Of a stretch of DNA of 64,000 bases, positions 8,130 to 17,020 are shown piece by piece. The stretch is from Streptomyces cacaoi (GTDB taxonomy: Bacteria; Actinomycetota; Actinomycetes; Streptomycetales; Streptomycetaceae), in assembly GCF_006539165.1 (NCBI RefSeq), contig NZ_BJMM01000029.1:31911-95910 (forward strand), given 5' to 3'. Below the pieces are notes generated by a model, which was not told where the DNA came from, did not search any database, and saw only the letters and a list, made by a program, of their open reading frames with translations. The position numbers were made by a program, and so were the translations under genes. Position 1 is the first letter of the stretch. Every line of letters begins with the position of its first letter.

Positions 8130-8205
8130 CGGCCGGGAGGCGGGCCGGTGCTCGGCCGTGCCTTCCGCGCCGGGTCGCCGTGTGCCGGGTCGCCGTGTGC
8201 CGGGC

Positions 8206-8487
8206 TCAGGCGTCCAGGCCGATGGCGAACGCGGTCTCCAGATCGTGCTGCGAGTAGGTGCGGAACGCGATGTGCGTCTCGGTCGACTCGACGCCGGGCA
8301 CCTTGCTGATCCGGCCCGGGATGACATCGGCCAGATCGTCGTGCCGGGCGACCCGCACCATCGCGATCAGGTCGTGCGCGCCCGTCACGGAGTACACCTC
8401 GCTCACACCCTCCAGCGCGGCGATCTGCTCGGCGATCTCCGGGATGCGGTCGGTGCTGGTGTTGATGAGCACGATCGAAGTGATCAC
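8206..8487 (-). CDS. Stand-alone Lrp/AsnC ligand-binding (RAM) domain protein
   Basis: This 93-residue protein consists only of the alpha/beta RAM domain found at the C-terminus of Lrp/AsnC regulators (VLINTSTDRIPEIAEQIAALEGVSEVYSVTGAHDLIAMVRV). No helix-turn-helix is present. Such stand-alone proteins form octamer-like rings and may bind amino acids or modulate full-length Lrp partners. The GTG start has GGGAGAG upstream and overlaps the rhomboid stop codon (GTGA), so the two are translationally coupled. The ligand cannot be read from the sequence. Confidence 0.88.
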   Translation of the reverse strand: MITSIVLINTSTDRIPEIAEQIAALEGVSEVYSVTGAHDLIAMVRVARHDDLADVIPGRISKVPGVESTETHIAFRTYSQHDLETAFAIGLDA

Positions 8488-9182
8488 GACGGTGTCTCTC
8501 CCTCGGGCGCGGGCGCTGGCCCGGTCACTCTAGCCCGGCGGTCCTGCCGCCAGGCGGCCAGGAACCCCAGGGTGAAGCCCGCCACATGCGCCAGGTAGGC
8601 GACCCCCGGACCGTCCGCGTCGCGCCGTACCGCCAGCCACTGGAGCGTCAGCCAGAACAGCAGCACGGCCCAGGCGGGGAAGCGCAGCGGGAGGAAGAGG
8701 AGAAAGGGGAAGACGCTGGTGACCCGGGCGCGCGGGAACAGCCGCAGAAAGGCGCCGAGCACGGCCGAGACCGCGCCCGAGGCGCCCACCAGCGTCTCGC
8801 CGGAGCCGGGGTGCGAGGCGGCGTAGCAGAGCATCGCGGCGTAGCCGGTGGCCAGATAGAAGACGGCGAATCTGAGCCGCCCCATGCGCCGTTCGACCAT
8901 GTCCCCGAAGACGAACAGGAACAGCAGGTTCCCGGCCAGATGCAGCCAGGTGCTGTGCAGGAACAGCGCCGTCAGCGGGGTGACCAGCGCGCGCGGCCCG
9001 CCGCCGAACAGCTCCCGCGGCACCACGCCCCACCGCCCGAACCAGGCGTCCTGCGCCGCGCGCAGCGCAGCGCCGGAGCCGCCCGTGGCGAGGCCGGAGG
9101 CGGGCCCCACCGCGAACAGCAGGAAGCAGGAACCGATGAGCGCGTAGGTCACCACGGGCCGGGTGCGGTCGGTGCCGTCCAT
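8484..9182 (-). CDS. Rhomboid-family intramembrane serine protease
   Basis: This 232-residue membrane protein has the rhomboid core: FLHSTWLHLAGNLLFLFVFG after TM1, catalytic Ser135 in LVGASGAVSAVLGAFL, and catalytic His199 in AHVAGFTLGFLAAW. The six-TM layout and length are standard. The ATG at 9182 (MDGTDRTRPVVTYAL) places the first TM correctly; the longer frame to 9296 is not needed. The gene precedes and overlaps the AsnC-domain gene. Its substrates in the envelope are unknown. Confidence 0.9.
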   Translation of the reverse strand: MDGTDRTRPVVTYALIGSCFLLFAVGPASGLATGGSGAALRAAQDAWFGRWGVVPRELFGGGPRALVTPLTALFLHSTWLHLAGNLLFLFVFGDMVERRMGRLRFAVFYLATGYAAMLCYAASHPGSGETLVGASGAVSAVLGAFLRLFPRARVTSVFPFLLFLPLRFPAWAVLLFWLTLQWLAVRRDADGPGVAYLAHVAGFTLGFLAAWRQDRRARVTGPAPAPEGETPS

Positions 9183-9593
9183 GCGGGGATCATGGCGGCT
9201 CGGTGACGGTGCCCACTCCCCGACACACGTGGTCGTCTTCAGGCCGTAGGGTTGGCGGAAAGTACCCCTGTGCACGAGCCGTATCCGCGGCCCCACCCCC
9301 GGGCCGGAGCGCGCGGCCGTGTGTGCAGCCGCTTCGAACCGGACAGTCGTACGGGAAGGACCTCGCTACGAGGCCCGCGCCCGTCGCGCCCGCCCCCGTG
9401 GGCGGCGGGCGCAGCTGTACGGAGCACCACGGCATGCCGCACGGCATCGGAGTACGCGGAGCACGGCGCGCGGCAACCGCCGCGCACGGCACGGCAGCCC
9501 GCACGGGAACGCCGCGTCGCCGCATCACGACGGAGGCCGACGGACGCCGACGGAAGACGACCGACGGAACACCGACGAGAAGAGGACGAGACG
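9183..9593. other. Intergenic region, 411 bp, divergent rhomboid / zinc-ribbon genes
   Basis: This stretch separates divergent genes and should hold both promoters. I see a small GC hairpin at 9468-9485 (7-bp stem, AACC loop) and a purine-rich GAAGACGACCGACGGAAC-type run before the zinc-ribbon start. No unambiguous -35/-10 pair or ORF is evident. Confidence 0.4.
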
Positions 9594-9833
9594 ATGACGG
9601 TTCCCGCCCCCACGGACGGCACCCGCTGGCGCTGCACCCTGTGCGGCAATCTGACCCGCTTCGACGTGACCCGTTCCAGCAAGGTGGTGGAGTACGTCCA
9701 TCTGGACCTGGGCGGTGCCCCGACGGTGGAGGAGTGCGACGTGCTCAGTGAGAGCATCGAGTCCGTGCGCTGCCGCTGGTGCGATGCCGTGGACGAGGTC
9801 GAGCTGGTGGACCGGCCGGGCGCACAGGTGTGA
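9594..9833 (+). CDS. Small zinc-ribbon protein
   Basis: This 79-residue protein has two CxxC knuckles, WRCTLCGNLTRFDV near the N-terminus and VRCRWCDAVDEVEL near the C-terminus, which would bind one zinc ion as a ribbon. I do not recognise a named family. The ATG is supported by an AG-rich stretch just upstream. It lies 24 bases ahead of the NYN-domain gene and is probably in the same transcript. The role is unknown; RNA or protein binding is plausible for a ribbon of this size. Confidence 0.75.
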   Translation: MTVPAPTDGTRWRCTLCGNLTRFDVTRSSKVVEYVHLDLGGAPTVEECDVLSESIESVRCRWCDAVDEVELVDRPGAQV

Positions 9834-9857
9834 GCGGACGAACGGCAGGTGTGACCG

Positions 9858-11396
9858 GTGGAGGAACGGACGGGCGGCGACGAGGGCGAGCGGCCCGGTG
9901 CGGCCGGCCCCGCGGAAGCGGCCCCCGGCCGGGACCCCGCGCCGGCAGGCGAGGACCGGCACACCCAGGACGAGCACATCGGTGACCGGCACGGCGCTGA
10001 CGGGGACGGCGCCGGCCGGGACACCGGGGCGGGCGCCGCGGCCGAGGGCCGCGGCGCCGCCGCCGGGCAGGACGCCGGGCCGGGGGACGAGGGCCTGGAC
10101 CGTCCGCTGCCCGAGAAGGTGCGCCGCCGCGTCGTCGCCCTCACCTCGGACGCGCTCGGCGGCCTGACGATCGCGGAACTGCCCGCGCCCGTCCGCCAGT
10201 ACGCCCGGTTCACCCCGGCACGGCGGGCCAAGTTCGGCGGCAACGCCATGGCCGCCGGGCTGGAGAACGACCCCGTCTTCCGCAGCCGGATCGCCCTGCG
10301 GCTGCGCGAACAGCTCCCCGACCTGTGCGGTGCCGTCGAGGAGGGCGCGCCGCCCCCGGCGGCCGACCCGGTCGACGTGGCGGCCGTCGCCTATGTGCTG
10401 CGCCCGGCCGGCTGGGCGAAGCTCGTCGCCGCCGCCGGCGAGGAGGCCCAGCGGGCGCAGGCCGAACGCGCCGGCGAGGAGGCCCAGCGCGAGCTGGCCC
10501 GGCTGCGCGAGGAGTTGGCCCAGGCCCGGCAGGCGGCCCGTGACGAGGCCGAGCGGGCCCGGCAGGAGACCGCCTCGCTGCGCAAGGAGCTGGAGGGCAC
10601 ACACCGCAAGCTGCGCAGCGCGCAGGCCGATGTGCGGCGCGGCGAGGCCGCCGTCCGCAAGCTCCAGGCCGAACTGGACTCCGTGCGGAGCGCGGCGAGC
10701 GCGGACAAGGCGGCCGCCGACGGCGAGGCCCGGCGGCTGAAGTCCCGGCTGGCGGAGGCCGAATCGGCGCTGGAGTCCGCCCGCCGCTCGGCCCGCGAGG
10801 GGCGCAGCGTGGAGGACATGCGCGTCCGGCTGCTGCTGGACACGGTGCTGGACGCCGCGCAGGGGCTGCGCCGTGAGCTGGCGCTGCCGCCCGCGCAGTC
10901 GCGTCCGGCGGACACGGTGGAGGCCGTCGAGCCCGGCCGGATGTCGCCGAAGGACGTGGCGGCGCGCGCCCTGTCGGAGACGGACCCGGCGCTGCTGGAC
11001 CAGTTGCTGGCGCTGCCGCAGGCCCATCTGGTCGTCGACGGCTACAACGTCACCAAGACCGGCTATCCCGCGCTGCCGCTGGAGAAGCAGCGGCTGCGGC
11101 TGCTGGGCGGGCTGGCCGTGCTGGCCGCCCAGTCGGGCGCCGAGGTCACCTGCGTCTTCGACGGCGCCGAGCTGGCCGCGCCGGTGCTGCTGGCCCCGCC
11201 GCGCGGGGTGCGGGTGCTCTTCTCCCAACCGGGCCAGACCGCGGACGAGTTGATCCGCCGACTGGTGCGTGCCGAACCGCCGGGCCGGCCGGTGGTGGTG
11301 GTCTCCTCCGACCGCGAGGTCGCCGACGGCTGTGCCGCGGCGGGCGCCCGGCCGGTGGCCTCCGCGCTGCTGCTCAGGCGGCTCTCCCGCACCTGA
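9858..11396 (+). CDS. NYN-domain protein with coiled coil (YacP-like RNase)
   Basis: This 512-residue protein has three parts. Residues 1-75 are Gly/Ala/Glu-rich and disordered. Residues about 75-185 form a helical domain. Residues about 190-320 form a long Ala/Glu/Arg coiled coil. From about residue 389 it carries a PIN-like NYN nuclease domain with conserved acidic residues in HLVVDGYNVTK, VTCVFDGAEL and VVVSSDREVADG. The last part matches the YacP/Rae1 family, ribosome-associated endoribonucleases in Firmicutes. The GTG at 9858 follows a short gap after the zinc-ribbon gene. A role in RNA processing is inferred from the family. Confidence 0.82.
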   Translation: MEERTGGDEGERPGAAGPAEAAPGRDPAPAGEDRHTQDEHIGDRHGADGDGAGRDTGAGAAAEGRGAAAGQDAGPGDEGLDRPLPEKVRRRVVALTSDALGGLTIAELPAPVRQYARFTPARRAKFGGNAMAAGLENDPVFRSRIALRLREQLPDLCGAVEEGAPPPAADPVDVAAVAYVLRPAGWAKLVAAAGEEAQRAQAERAGEEAQRELARLREELAQARQAARDEAERARQETASLRKELEGTHRKLRSAQADVRRGEAAVRKLQAELDSVRSAASADKAAADGEARRLKSRLAEAESALESARRSAREGRSVEDMRVRLLLDTVLDAAQGLRRELALPPAQSRPADTVEAVEPGRMSPKDVAARALSETDPALLDQLLALPQAHLVVDGYNVTKTGYPALPLEKQRLRLLGGLAVLAAQSGAEVTCVFDGAELAAPVLLAPPRGVRVLFSQPGQTADELIRRLVRAEPPGRPVVVVSSDREVADGCAAAGARPVASALLLRRLSRT

Positions 11397-11712
11397 CCCC
11401 GGCCCTGTGCACGCGGCGGGGCCCGGAGCCGCTCCCGCGGCCGGGACCGGGAGGGCCGACCGGCCCGCGTTCGGGGACCGCTGGGCCCGCCGGGTAAAGA
11501 ATGCGCTTGTGGTGCAGGCTTTTTGGCCGAGGGATTTGATCCGATCAGTGACGCATGGCTAATGTCTGGCCCGAACCTTCGCTCGGTTGATCACCTATCC
11601 GGGGTGACAGCGGAGGACCGCCTAGTGCCGCTCGCCGGGATCGCCCATGCCCGGTGAACGGAGCCGGAGTTGACCGCCCGGCAGGCGGCTGAGGAAGAAG
11701 GAGCTCGCCCCA
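11397..11712. other. 316-bp region upstream of the first NlpC/P60 gene
   Basis: It contains a locally AT-richer stretch near 11495-11570 with a promoter candidate, and a roughly 140-base untranslated leader holding short GC hairpins. I looked for a ydaO-type c-di-AMP riboswitch, which often precedes such genes in actinobacteria, and could not find its conserved segments. Confidence 0.4.
11536..11565 (+). promoter_or_regulatory. Candidate vegetative promoter for the NlpC/P60 gene
   Basis: TTGATC at 11536-11541 and TAATGT at 11560-11565 are separated by 18 bases and resemble a HrdB-type promoter. Transcription would start near 11572, giving a leader of about 140 bases before the GTG at 11713. 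Confidence 0.45.
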
Positions 11713-12744
11713 GTGGCGTCCCACCGTCGTCCCAAGCAGCCGAGCCGCGCACGTGTCAGCGTCTTCACCATGACCGCCGCGGCTGCCGTGGCCCTCACCT
11801 CGCAGGCGGCGCACGCCGACCCGCAGCCCTCCAAGAAGGACGTCAAGGAGAAGGTCGACAAGCTCTACGAGGACGCGGAGTCGGCCACCGAGAAGTACAA
11901 CGGCGTCAAGGAGAAGCACGGCAAGCTGCAAAAGCAGGTCGAGAACCTGCAGGACAGCGTCGCGCGCGGTCAGGAAGACCTCAACAAGATGCGCGACAAC
12001 CTCGGTTCGATGGCCACCGCGCAGTACCGCTCCGGCGGCATCGACCCCTCCGTCCAGCTCTTCCTCTCCTCGGACCCGGACAACTACCTGGACCGGGCCT
12101 CGGCCATGGACCAGCTCAGCAGCAAGCAGGCCGAGGCGCTCAAGAAGATCCAGAGCAAGCAGCGCGCCCTCGCCCAGCAGCGCAAGGAAGCCAGCGGCAA
12201 GCTCAAGGACCTCTCCAGCACCCGCAAGGAGCTGGCCGAGAAGAAGAGCAAGATCCAGGGCAAGCTGTCCGAGGCCCAGTCGCTGCTCAACTCCATCGGC
12301 GCCAAGGAGCGCCAGAAGATGGAGGCCAAGCAGAAGCGCGCCGACCGCAACTCCAGCGAGCGCGTGGACCTGGGCAACGACGCCTCCTCCTCGCAGCGGG
12401 CCGCCGCCGCCCTCGCCGCGGCCAAGGGCAAGATCGGCAGCCCCTACGTCTGGGGCGCCACCGGCCCCAGCTCCTTCGACTGCTCCGGCCTGACCTCCTG
12501 GGCCTACCAGCAGGCCGGCGTCTCGCTGCCGCGTACCTCCCAGGCCCAGGCCAACGCCGGTACGCGCATCTCCAGCCAGAGCCAACTCAAGCCCGGCGAC
12601 CTGGTGTTCTTCTACAGCGACCTGCACCACGTGGGCTTCTACGCCGGCAACGGCCAGGTGCTGCACGCGCCGAAGCCCGGCGCGGGCGTGCGCTTCGAGT
12701 CGATGGGCAACATGCCCTTCCAGTTCGGGGCGCGCGTCGGCTGA
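11713..12744 (+). CDS. Exported NlpC/P60 peptidoglycan endopeptidase (copy 1)
   Basis: This 343-residue protein probably cleaves D-Glu/diaminopimelate bonds in wall stem peptides. It has a signal peptide ending at AAHADPQPS, a long coiled-coil domain (about 40-215) of the kind that autoinhibits RipA-type hydrolases, and a C-terminal NlpC/P60 domain with Cys257 in SSFDCSGLTSWAYQQ, His306 in DLHHVGFYAG and a third polar residue in LHAPKPG. The GTG start is used; an AAGGAG-type ribosome site lies at 11697-11702. The next gene is a paralogue on the same strand, so this is a tandem duplication. Confidence 0.93.
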   Translation: MASHRRPKQPSRARVSVFTMTAAAAVALTSQAAHADPQPSKKDVKEKVDKLYEDAESATEKYNGVKEKHGKLQKQVENLQDSVARGQEDLNKMRDNLGSMATAQYRSGGIDPSVQLFLSSDPDNYLDRASAMDQLSSKQAEALKKIQSKQRALAQQRKEASGKLKDLSSTRKELAEKKSKIQGKLSEAQSLLNSIGAKERQKMEAKQKRADRNSSERVDLGNDASSSQRAAAALAAAKGKIGSPYVWGATGPSSFDCSGLTSWAYQQAGVSLPRTSQAQANAGTRISSQSQLKPGDLVFFYSDLHHVGFYAGNGQVLHAPKPGAGVRFESMGNMPFQFGARVG

Positions 12745-12845
12745 CCGTCGGCCCGATCACCAGGCAGTGCGATGAACGGTAAACATCCATCGTCCGAGTG
12801 AAACCGGCGCGGGCCAGGTGACCCCCACGCCCGCCCGGTGACCTG

Positions 12846-12892
12846 CGCCGCAGGGGAATCCACCGACCACGGTGGCCGATTTCCCTGCGGCG
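12846..12892. terminator. Stacked hairpin between the two NlpC/P60 genes
   Basis: The outer arms 12846-12858 and 12881-12892 pair (one bulged G), and inside them CCACCG 12860-12865 pairs with CGGTGG 12870-12875. It lies about 100 bases after copy 1 and 79 before copy 2. It may be a terminator or a leader structure of copy 2. Confidence 0.6.
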
Positions 12893-12970
12893 TACGGTTC
12901 TTGGAGCGCTGTGTGGGCGCGGCTACATTCTGCGGGCGCAGTCCGCCCAGCAGAAGGAGCACGTCCTCCC

Positions 12971-14032
12971 GTGGCATCGCACAGGTCTCACCGACGGCCC
13001 TCGCCGTCGTCGCATCCCTGGCCGACCAGGGTCACCGTGCTGTCGGCCGCAGCGGCCGGAGCCGCGGCAGCGCTCACCCCGGCGATGCCCGCGGGTGCCG
13101 AGCCCGCCGACGAGAAGCCGACCGCCGCCTCCGTCAATTCCCGTATCGACGGCCTCTACGAGCAGGCCGAGCGCGCCACGGAGAAGTACAACGGCGTCGC
13201 CGAGCGGGCCGGCGCCCTGCGCCGCCAGGTCGAGCACGCCCAGGAGCGCGTCGCCCGCGGCCAGTCCCGGGTCAACCGGCTGCGGGACGCGCTCGGCGGC
13301 GTCGCCGGCGCGCAGTACCGCGCCGGCGCGATCGACCCCTCCGTCGCCCTGATCCTCACCGAGGACCCGGACAGCTATCTGGAGAAGGCCGCGGCGCTGG
13401 ACCGCATCGGCAGCCGCCAGGCCCTCCGGCTCGGCCAGTTGCGCGCGGCCCAGCGCGGCCTGGCCCAGGAGCGGAGCGAGGCGGCGGGTAAGCTCGCCCG
13501 GCTCGACTCCCTCCAGCACACCCTGCGGGAGCACAAGAAGGACGTCCGCAAGAAGCTCGCCGCGGCCCGTCGGCTGCTCAACTCCCTCACGGCCGACGAG
13601 CGCCGCGAGCGCGCCTCCCGCGACGGCGACCGGGGCCACGGCAAGAAGGCGAAGTCGCCCGTGCCGAGCGGTGCTTCCGCCTCGTCCGGCCGCGCCGCGG
13701 CAGCCGTCGCCGCCGCCAAGTCGGCCGTCGGCTCCCCCTATGTGTGGGGCGCGTCGGGCCCCAGCTCCTTCGACTGCTCCGGGCTCACCCAGTGGGCCTA
13801 CGGCAAGGCGGGCACCGCCATTCCGCGCACCTCGCAGGCGCAGCGTTCGGCGGGCCGCCAGGTCCCGCTCTCCGAAGCCCGTCCGGGCGATCTCGTCATC
13901 TACCGGGACGACGCCAGCCATGTCGGGATGTACGTGGGCGGCGGCCAGGTCGTGCACGCGCCGCACCCCGGCGCCTCGGTGCGCTACGACCCGGTCGGCA
14001 TGATGCCCGTCTCCGCCGTCACCCGGCCCTGA
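12971..14032 (+). CDS. Exported NlpC/P60 peptidoglycan endopeptidase (copy 2)
   Basis: This 353-residue paralogue of the preceding gene keeps the same architecture: signal peptide (TVLSAAAAGAAAALTPAMPAGA), a coiled coil with the shared ERATEKYNGV segment, and an NlpC/P60 domain with Cys269 in SSFDCSGLTQWAYG and His317 in DASHVGMYVGG. The GTG start at 12971 follows AGAAGGAG. The region between the coiled coil and the catalytic domain is shorter and more basic (RDGDRGHGKKAKS) than in copy 1. Different expression or substrate range is possible but not shown by the sequence. Confidence 0.93.
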   Translation: MASHRSHRRPSPSSHPWPTRVTVLSAAAAGAAAALTPAMPAGAEPADEKPTAASVNSRIDGLYEQAERATEKYNGVAERAGALRRQVEHAQERVARGQSRVNRLRDALGGVAGAQYRAGAIDPSVALILTEDPDSYLEKAAALDRIGSRQALRLGQLRAAQRGLAQERSEAAGKLARLDSLQHTLREHKKDVRKKLAAARRLLNSLTADERRERASRDGDRGHGKKAKSPVPSGASASSGRAAAAVAAAKSAVGSPYVWGASGPSSFDCSGLTQWAYGKAGTAIPRTSQAQRSAGRQVPLSEARPGDLVIYRDDASHVGMYVGGGQVVHAPHPGASVRYDPVGMMPVSAVTRP

Positions 14033-14115
14033 CCCCGCGGGGCGCGGGCCGGGACGCCACCGGGCGGCGGGAGGCGCCGCGTCCGGCCCGGCCCGGCGCC
14101 GTTACGATCACCGGT

Positions 14116-15444
14116 GTGCGCGTGCTGAACCGGCGAGCGCGGAGCGACGGATCCTCGCGTGCCCGCCCCACCCCGGCGACCGGGCGGGCGCTGTGCGCGG
14201 CGCTCGCCCTCGTCTGCTGCGCGGGCGGCTGCACGGGACGGAACGCCGAACGGGCCGCTGTCCAGAAGGTCCTCGACCGGCAGGCGGCGGCCGTGCGCGA
14301 CGGCGACGAGCACGCCTACCTCGCCACCTTCGACACCCGGGACGCCGGGGCGCGCGGCGAGCGGCGGCAGGTCTTCCGCAATCTGCGGCGTCTCCCGCTG
14401 GCGGAGTGGTCCTACCGCACGACGGCGGTGCGGCGGGCCCGGAGCGGCGACCGCGCCACCGTCGAGGCCACGCTGCGCTACCGCCTCGCCGGCTACGACC
14501 GCACCACGACCGAGGACCGCGAACGCTTCCGCTTCGTGCGCAGGGGCGGCGCCTGGCGGCTGGCCGGGGAGGCGTCCGGCAGCGCACAGCAGCTGTGGGA
14601 GCAGGGCGCGATGTCCGTCCGGCGCGGTCGCCACAGCCTGGTCCTCGGCGTGGGCCGGGACGAGGCGGGGATGCGGGCGCTGGCCCGGGTGGCCGACCGC
14701 GCCGTGCCCGCCGTCGGCCGCACCTGGCCCGGCTCCTGGTCCCGCCGGCTGGTGCTGGAGGCGCCCTCCTCGGTCGGGGACATGGCGCGGATGCTGAGCG
14801 CGCCCGCCGGCAGCTACGAGGGCATCGCGGCCGTCACCACCGGCGAGGAGGGCACCGGAGAGGGCGCCGACGGGGACGGGCCGGCCGACCGGATCCTGAT
14901 CAACCCGCAGGCGTACGCGGAACTCAGCGAGGAGGGCCGCCAGGTGGTGGTCACCCACGAGGCCACCCATGTCGCCACCCGTGAGGAGACGACGCCGGCC
15001 ACGCCGATGTGGCTGTCCGAGGGCTTCGCCGACCTGGCGGGCAACCGGACCTCGCAGCAGCGCCCCCGGGAGCTGGCGCCCGAACTCGCCGCCGCCGTCG
15101 ACGAGAAGGGCGACCGCCATCCGGCTCTGCGCTCCCTGCCGACGGACCGCGACTTCCGCTTCGGCAACGACGCACGGCAGCTCGCCTACGCCTACGAGGG
15201 AGGCTGGCTGGCCTGCCGGCTGATCGCCCGGGACTGGGGCGCCGAGAAGCTGACCGCGTTCTACGAGGCGGCCGGCCGCCACCGCGGGGACGACGACTCC
15301 GGGGACGACGGCTCCGCCGGGGCCGGTGCCGACGCCGACGACGGCTCGGCCACCGCCGCCGCGCTGCGCTCGGTGCTCGGTGTGAGCACGGGCGAGTTCA
15401 CCGCGCGCTGGCGTGCCTACGTCGTCGAGGAACTGCGGGCCTGA
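14116..15444 (+). CDS. Exported HExxH metallopeptidase-like protein
   Basis: This 442-residue protein starts at a GTG preceded 7 bases earlier by TACGAT (14103-14108), suggesting a leaderless mRNA. A hydrophobic segment ending in LVCCAGGC gives a possible but non-canonical lipobox. Residues about 40-160 look like an NTF2/SnoaL-like fold (VLDRQAAAVRDGDEHAYLATF). The second half is gluzincin-like: His281-Glu282-x-x-His285 in VTHEATHVA and a downstream Glu302 in WLSEGFADLAG, the layout of peptidase family MA clan enzymes. An Asp/Gly-rich low-complexity patch lies near the end. The substrate is unknown. Confidence 0.8.
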   Translation: MRVLNRRARSDGSSRARPTPATGRALCAALALVCCAGGCTGRNAERAAVQKVLDRQAAAVRDGDEHAYLATFDTRDAGARGERRQVFRNLRRLPLAEWSYRTTAVRRARSGDRATVEATLRYRLAGYDRTTTEDRERFRFVRRGGAWRLAGEASGSAQQLWEQGAMSVRRGRHSLVLGVGRDEAGMRALARVADRAVPAVGRTWPGSWSRRLVLEAPSSVGDMARMLSAPAGSYEGIAAVTTGEEGTGEGADGDGPADRILINPQAYAELSEEGRQVVVTHEATHVATREETTPATPMWLSEGFADLAGNRTSQQRPRELAPELAAAVDEKGDRHPALRSLPTDRDFRFGNDARQLAYAYEGGWLACRLIARDWGAEKLTAFYEAAGRHRGDDDSGDDGSAGAGADADDGSATAAALRSVLGVSTGEFTARWRAYVVEELRA

Positions 15445-15471
15445 GCGGGGCGGGACCGCCCGGGGCGGCGC

Positions 15472-17007
15472 TCACCAGGTGAGCAGCTCGTCCCCGGAGC
15501 CCGTCGGCCGGGCCCGCCCGTCCGCCACGGCCCCGCCGCCGTCCCCGCTCCCGGTCCCGTCCCCGCCTCCGTCTTCGCTCCCGGCACCGTCCGCGTGCTC
15601 GTCCCCGCCGCCGTGCCGCAGGCGGCTTCCGCGGGGCACCGTCGAGCGCCACAGGCGTGCGCAGCACAGGAAGGTGGCGGCCACCAGCAGTCCGTTGCGG
15701 GCGAGCAGCAGCGTGACGCCGGTGAGGTCGCTGCCGACGACATGGGAGAAGCCGACGGGGAACTCCAGCAGCGTCAGGCCCGTCGCCACGAGCACCAGCC
15801 CCGCCGGGAGCGCCTGCCCGGCGGCCCGCACCGCGAGGCAGACGGCCGCGAGCCCCACCAGCCACACCAGGTACTGCGGGCTGAGCACCCGGCTCGTGGT
15901 GGTGAAGACCAGCACGGCGGCGAACGCGGCGTGTGCGAGGGTGCCCGGCGTCCAGGTGCGGGCGCGCAGCCGCCACAGCAGCAGCCAGCCGAAGCCCAGC
16001 ACGGTCAGCGCCAGCGCGGCGTCGCTCACCAGCCACACACCGGGACCGATGAACTCCATGGAGCCGTACCGGAGTTCGACCGTGCCCTCCCATCCGGCCA
16101 GCAGCCGGGCGAGGTGCAGCGCCAGCGCGGGCACGGACTCGACCTCGGTGCCCCGGCCGCCCTGCGCGGTGAGGAAGTCGAGCGCGTGCGGCATCGTCAG
16201 CGCGAAACCGGCGGTGAGGGCGGCGGCCGTGACCAGCGCGGCCGTCCACACGGTGCGTCCGGTCCGGCTGCGCGGGGTGCCGAGCAGCAGCAGCGCCGGC
16301 CACACCTTGACCATCGCGCCGAGCCCCGCCAGCGCCCCGGCCGTACGCGGATGCCGGGCAGCGGCCAGCAGCGCGGCCACGGCCAGTGCCGTGACCATGA
16401 GGTCGTAGCGGGCGTAGACCGTCGGGCCCAGCAGCGGGACGCCCGCGATCCACAGCCAGGCACCGGCCCGGGAGCGCCGCCGCCCCGCCGTACCGTTTCC
16501 GCTGCCGTCCGCTGCGGACCCGGCGGCATCGGCGGCCCGCGCGGCTCCGTCCGTTCCGTCCGCGCCGACCGTTCCCCGCGGTGCGTCCCGGCGGGCCTCC
16601 TCCGGGGTGTCCGCCCGCCGGGGTGTCCGCCGGTGCGTGCCCGTCCGCGCGGTGCTGCCCGCCCGGCTCGCGTACAGCAGCAGGACCAGGACGAGGGCGT
16701 CGGCCGCGCACGCCAGCACGGAGAAAGCGGGCGCGTAGTCGAGCAGTCCGGTCACGGTCAGCAGCGCGGGGGAGAGGATCGCGAGCGCGGCGGCGGGCGG
16801 GTACTGCCAGGTGACGTCGTCGGCGGGGAAGACGCCCTCGGCCAGGGTGCGGAACCAGCCCTGGTAGATCACCGAGACGTCGGTGGTGACGTCCAGCCCG
16901 CCGGGCAGCGTGAACACCTTGAAGACGTACAGCAGCACCAGGGTGCGGCTCGCCGCCCAGGTCAGCAGGGGGCCCGCCCCACCGGTCGTCCTCGCCCTGC
17001 CTCGCAC
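15472..17007 (-). CDS. GT87-type polyprenyl-linked mannosyltransferase-like membrane protein
   Basis: This is a multi-spanning protein (about 511 residues) with the GT-C pattern of the DUF2029/GT87 family, which uses polyprenol-phosphate mannose to extend mannolipids. Visible features are FTTTSRVLSPQYLVWLVGL near the C-terminal third and YPPAAALAILSPALL after the first loop, with around ten TM segments. Two low-complexity hydrophilic inserts occur: a cytoplasmic-type loop (THRRTPRRADTPEEARRDAP through SGNGTAGRRRSRAG) and a Gly/Asp-rich C-terminal tail. I chose the GTG at 17007 because GAAGGGG precedes it; the frame is open further upstream only through a repeat region. It is divergent from a PimB-like gene. 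Confidence 0.75.
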   Translation of the reverse strand: MRGRARTTGGAGPLLTWAASRTLVLLYVFKVFTLPGGLDVTTDVSVIYQGWFRTLAEGVFPADDVTWQYPPAAALAILSPALLTVTGLLDYAPAFSVLACAADALVLVLLLYASRAGSTARTGTHRRTPRRADTPEEARRDAPRGTVGADGTDGAARAADAAGSAADGSGNGTAGRRRSRAGAWLWIAGVPLLGPTVYARYDLMVTALAVAALLAAARHPRTAGALAGLGAMVKVWPALLLLGTPRSRTGRTVWTAALVTAAALTAGFALTMPHALDFLTAQGGRGTEVESVPALALHLARLLAGWEGTVELRYGSMEFIGPGVWLVSDAALALTVLGFGWLLLWRLRARTWTPGTLAHAAFAAVLVFTTTSRVLSPQYLVWLVGLAAVCLAVRAAGQALPAGLVLVATGLTLLEFPVGFSHVVGSDLTGVTLLLARNGLLVAATFLCCARLWRSTVPRGSRLRHGGGDEHADGAGSEDGGGDGTGSGDGGGAVADGRARPTGSGDELLTW

Positions 17008-17020
17008 ACCTGCCCCTTCG

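Noticed and set aside
11397..11712. ydaO-type c-di-AMP riboswitch upstream of the first NlpC/P60 gene
   Set aside because: Wall-hydrolase genes in actinobacteria often have one, but the conserved segments of the element are not present here in the right order. Only a promoter candidate and short hairpins are seen.
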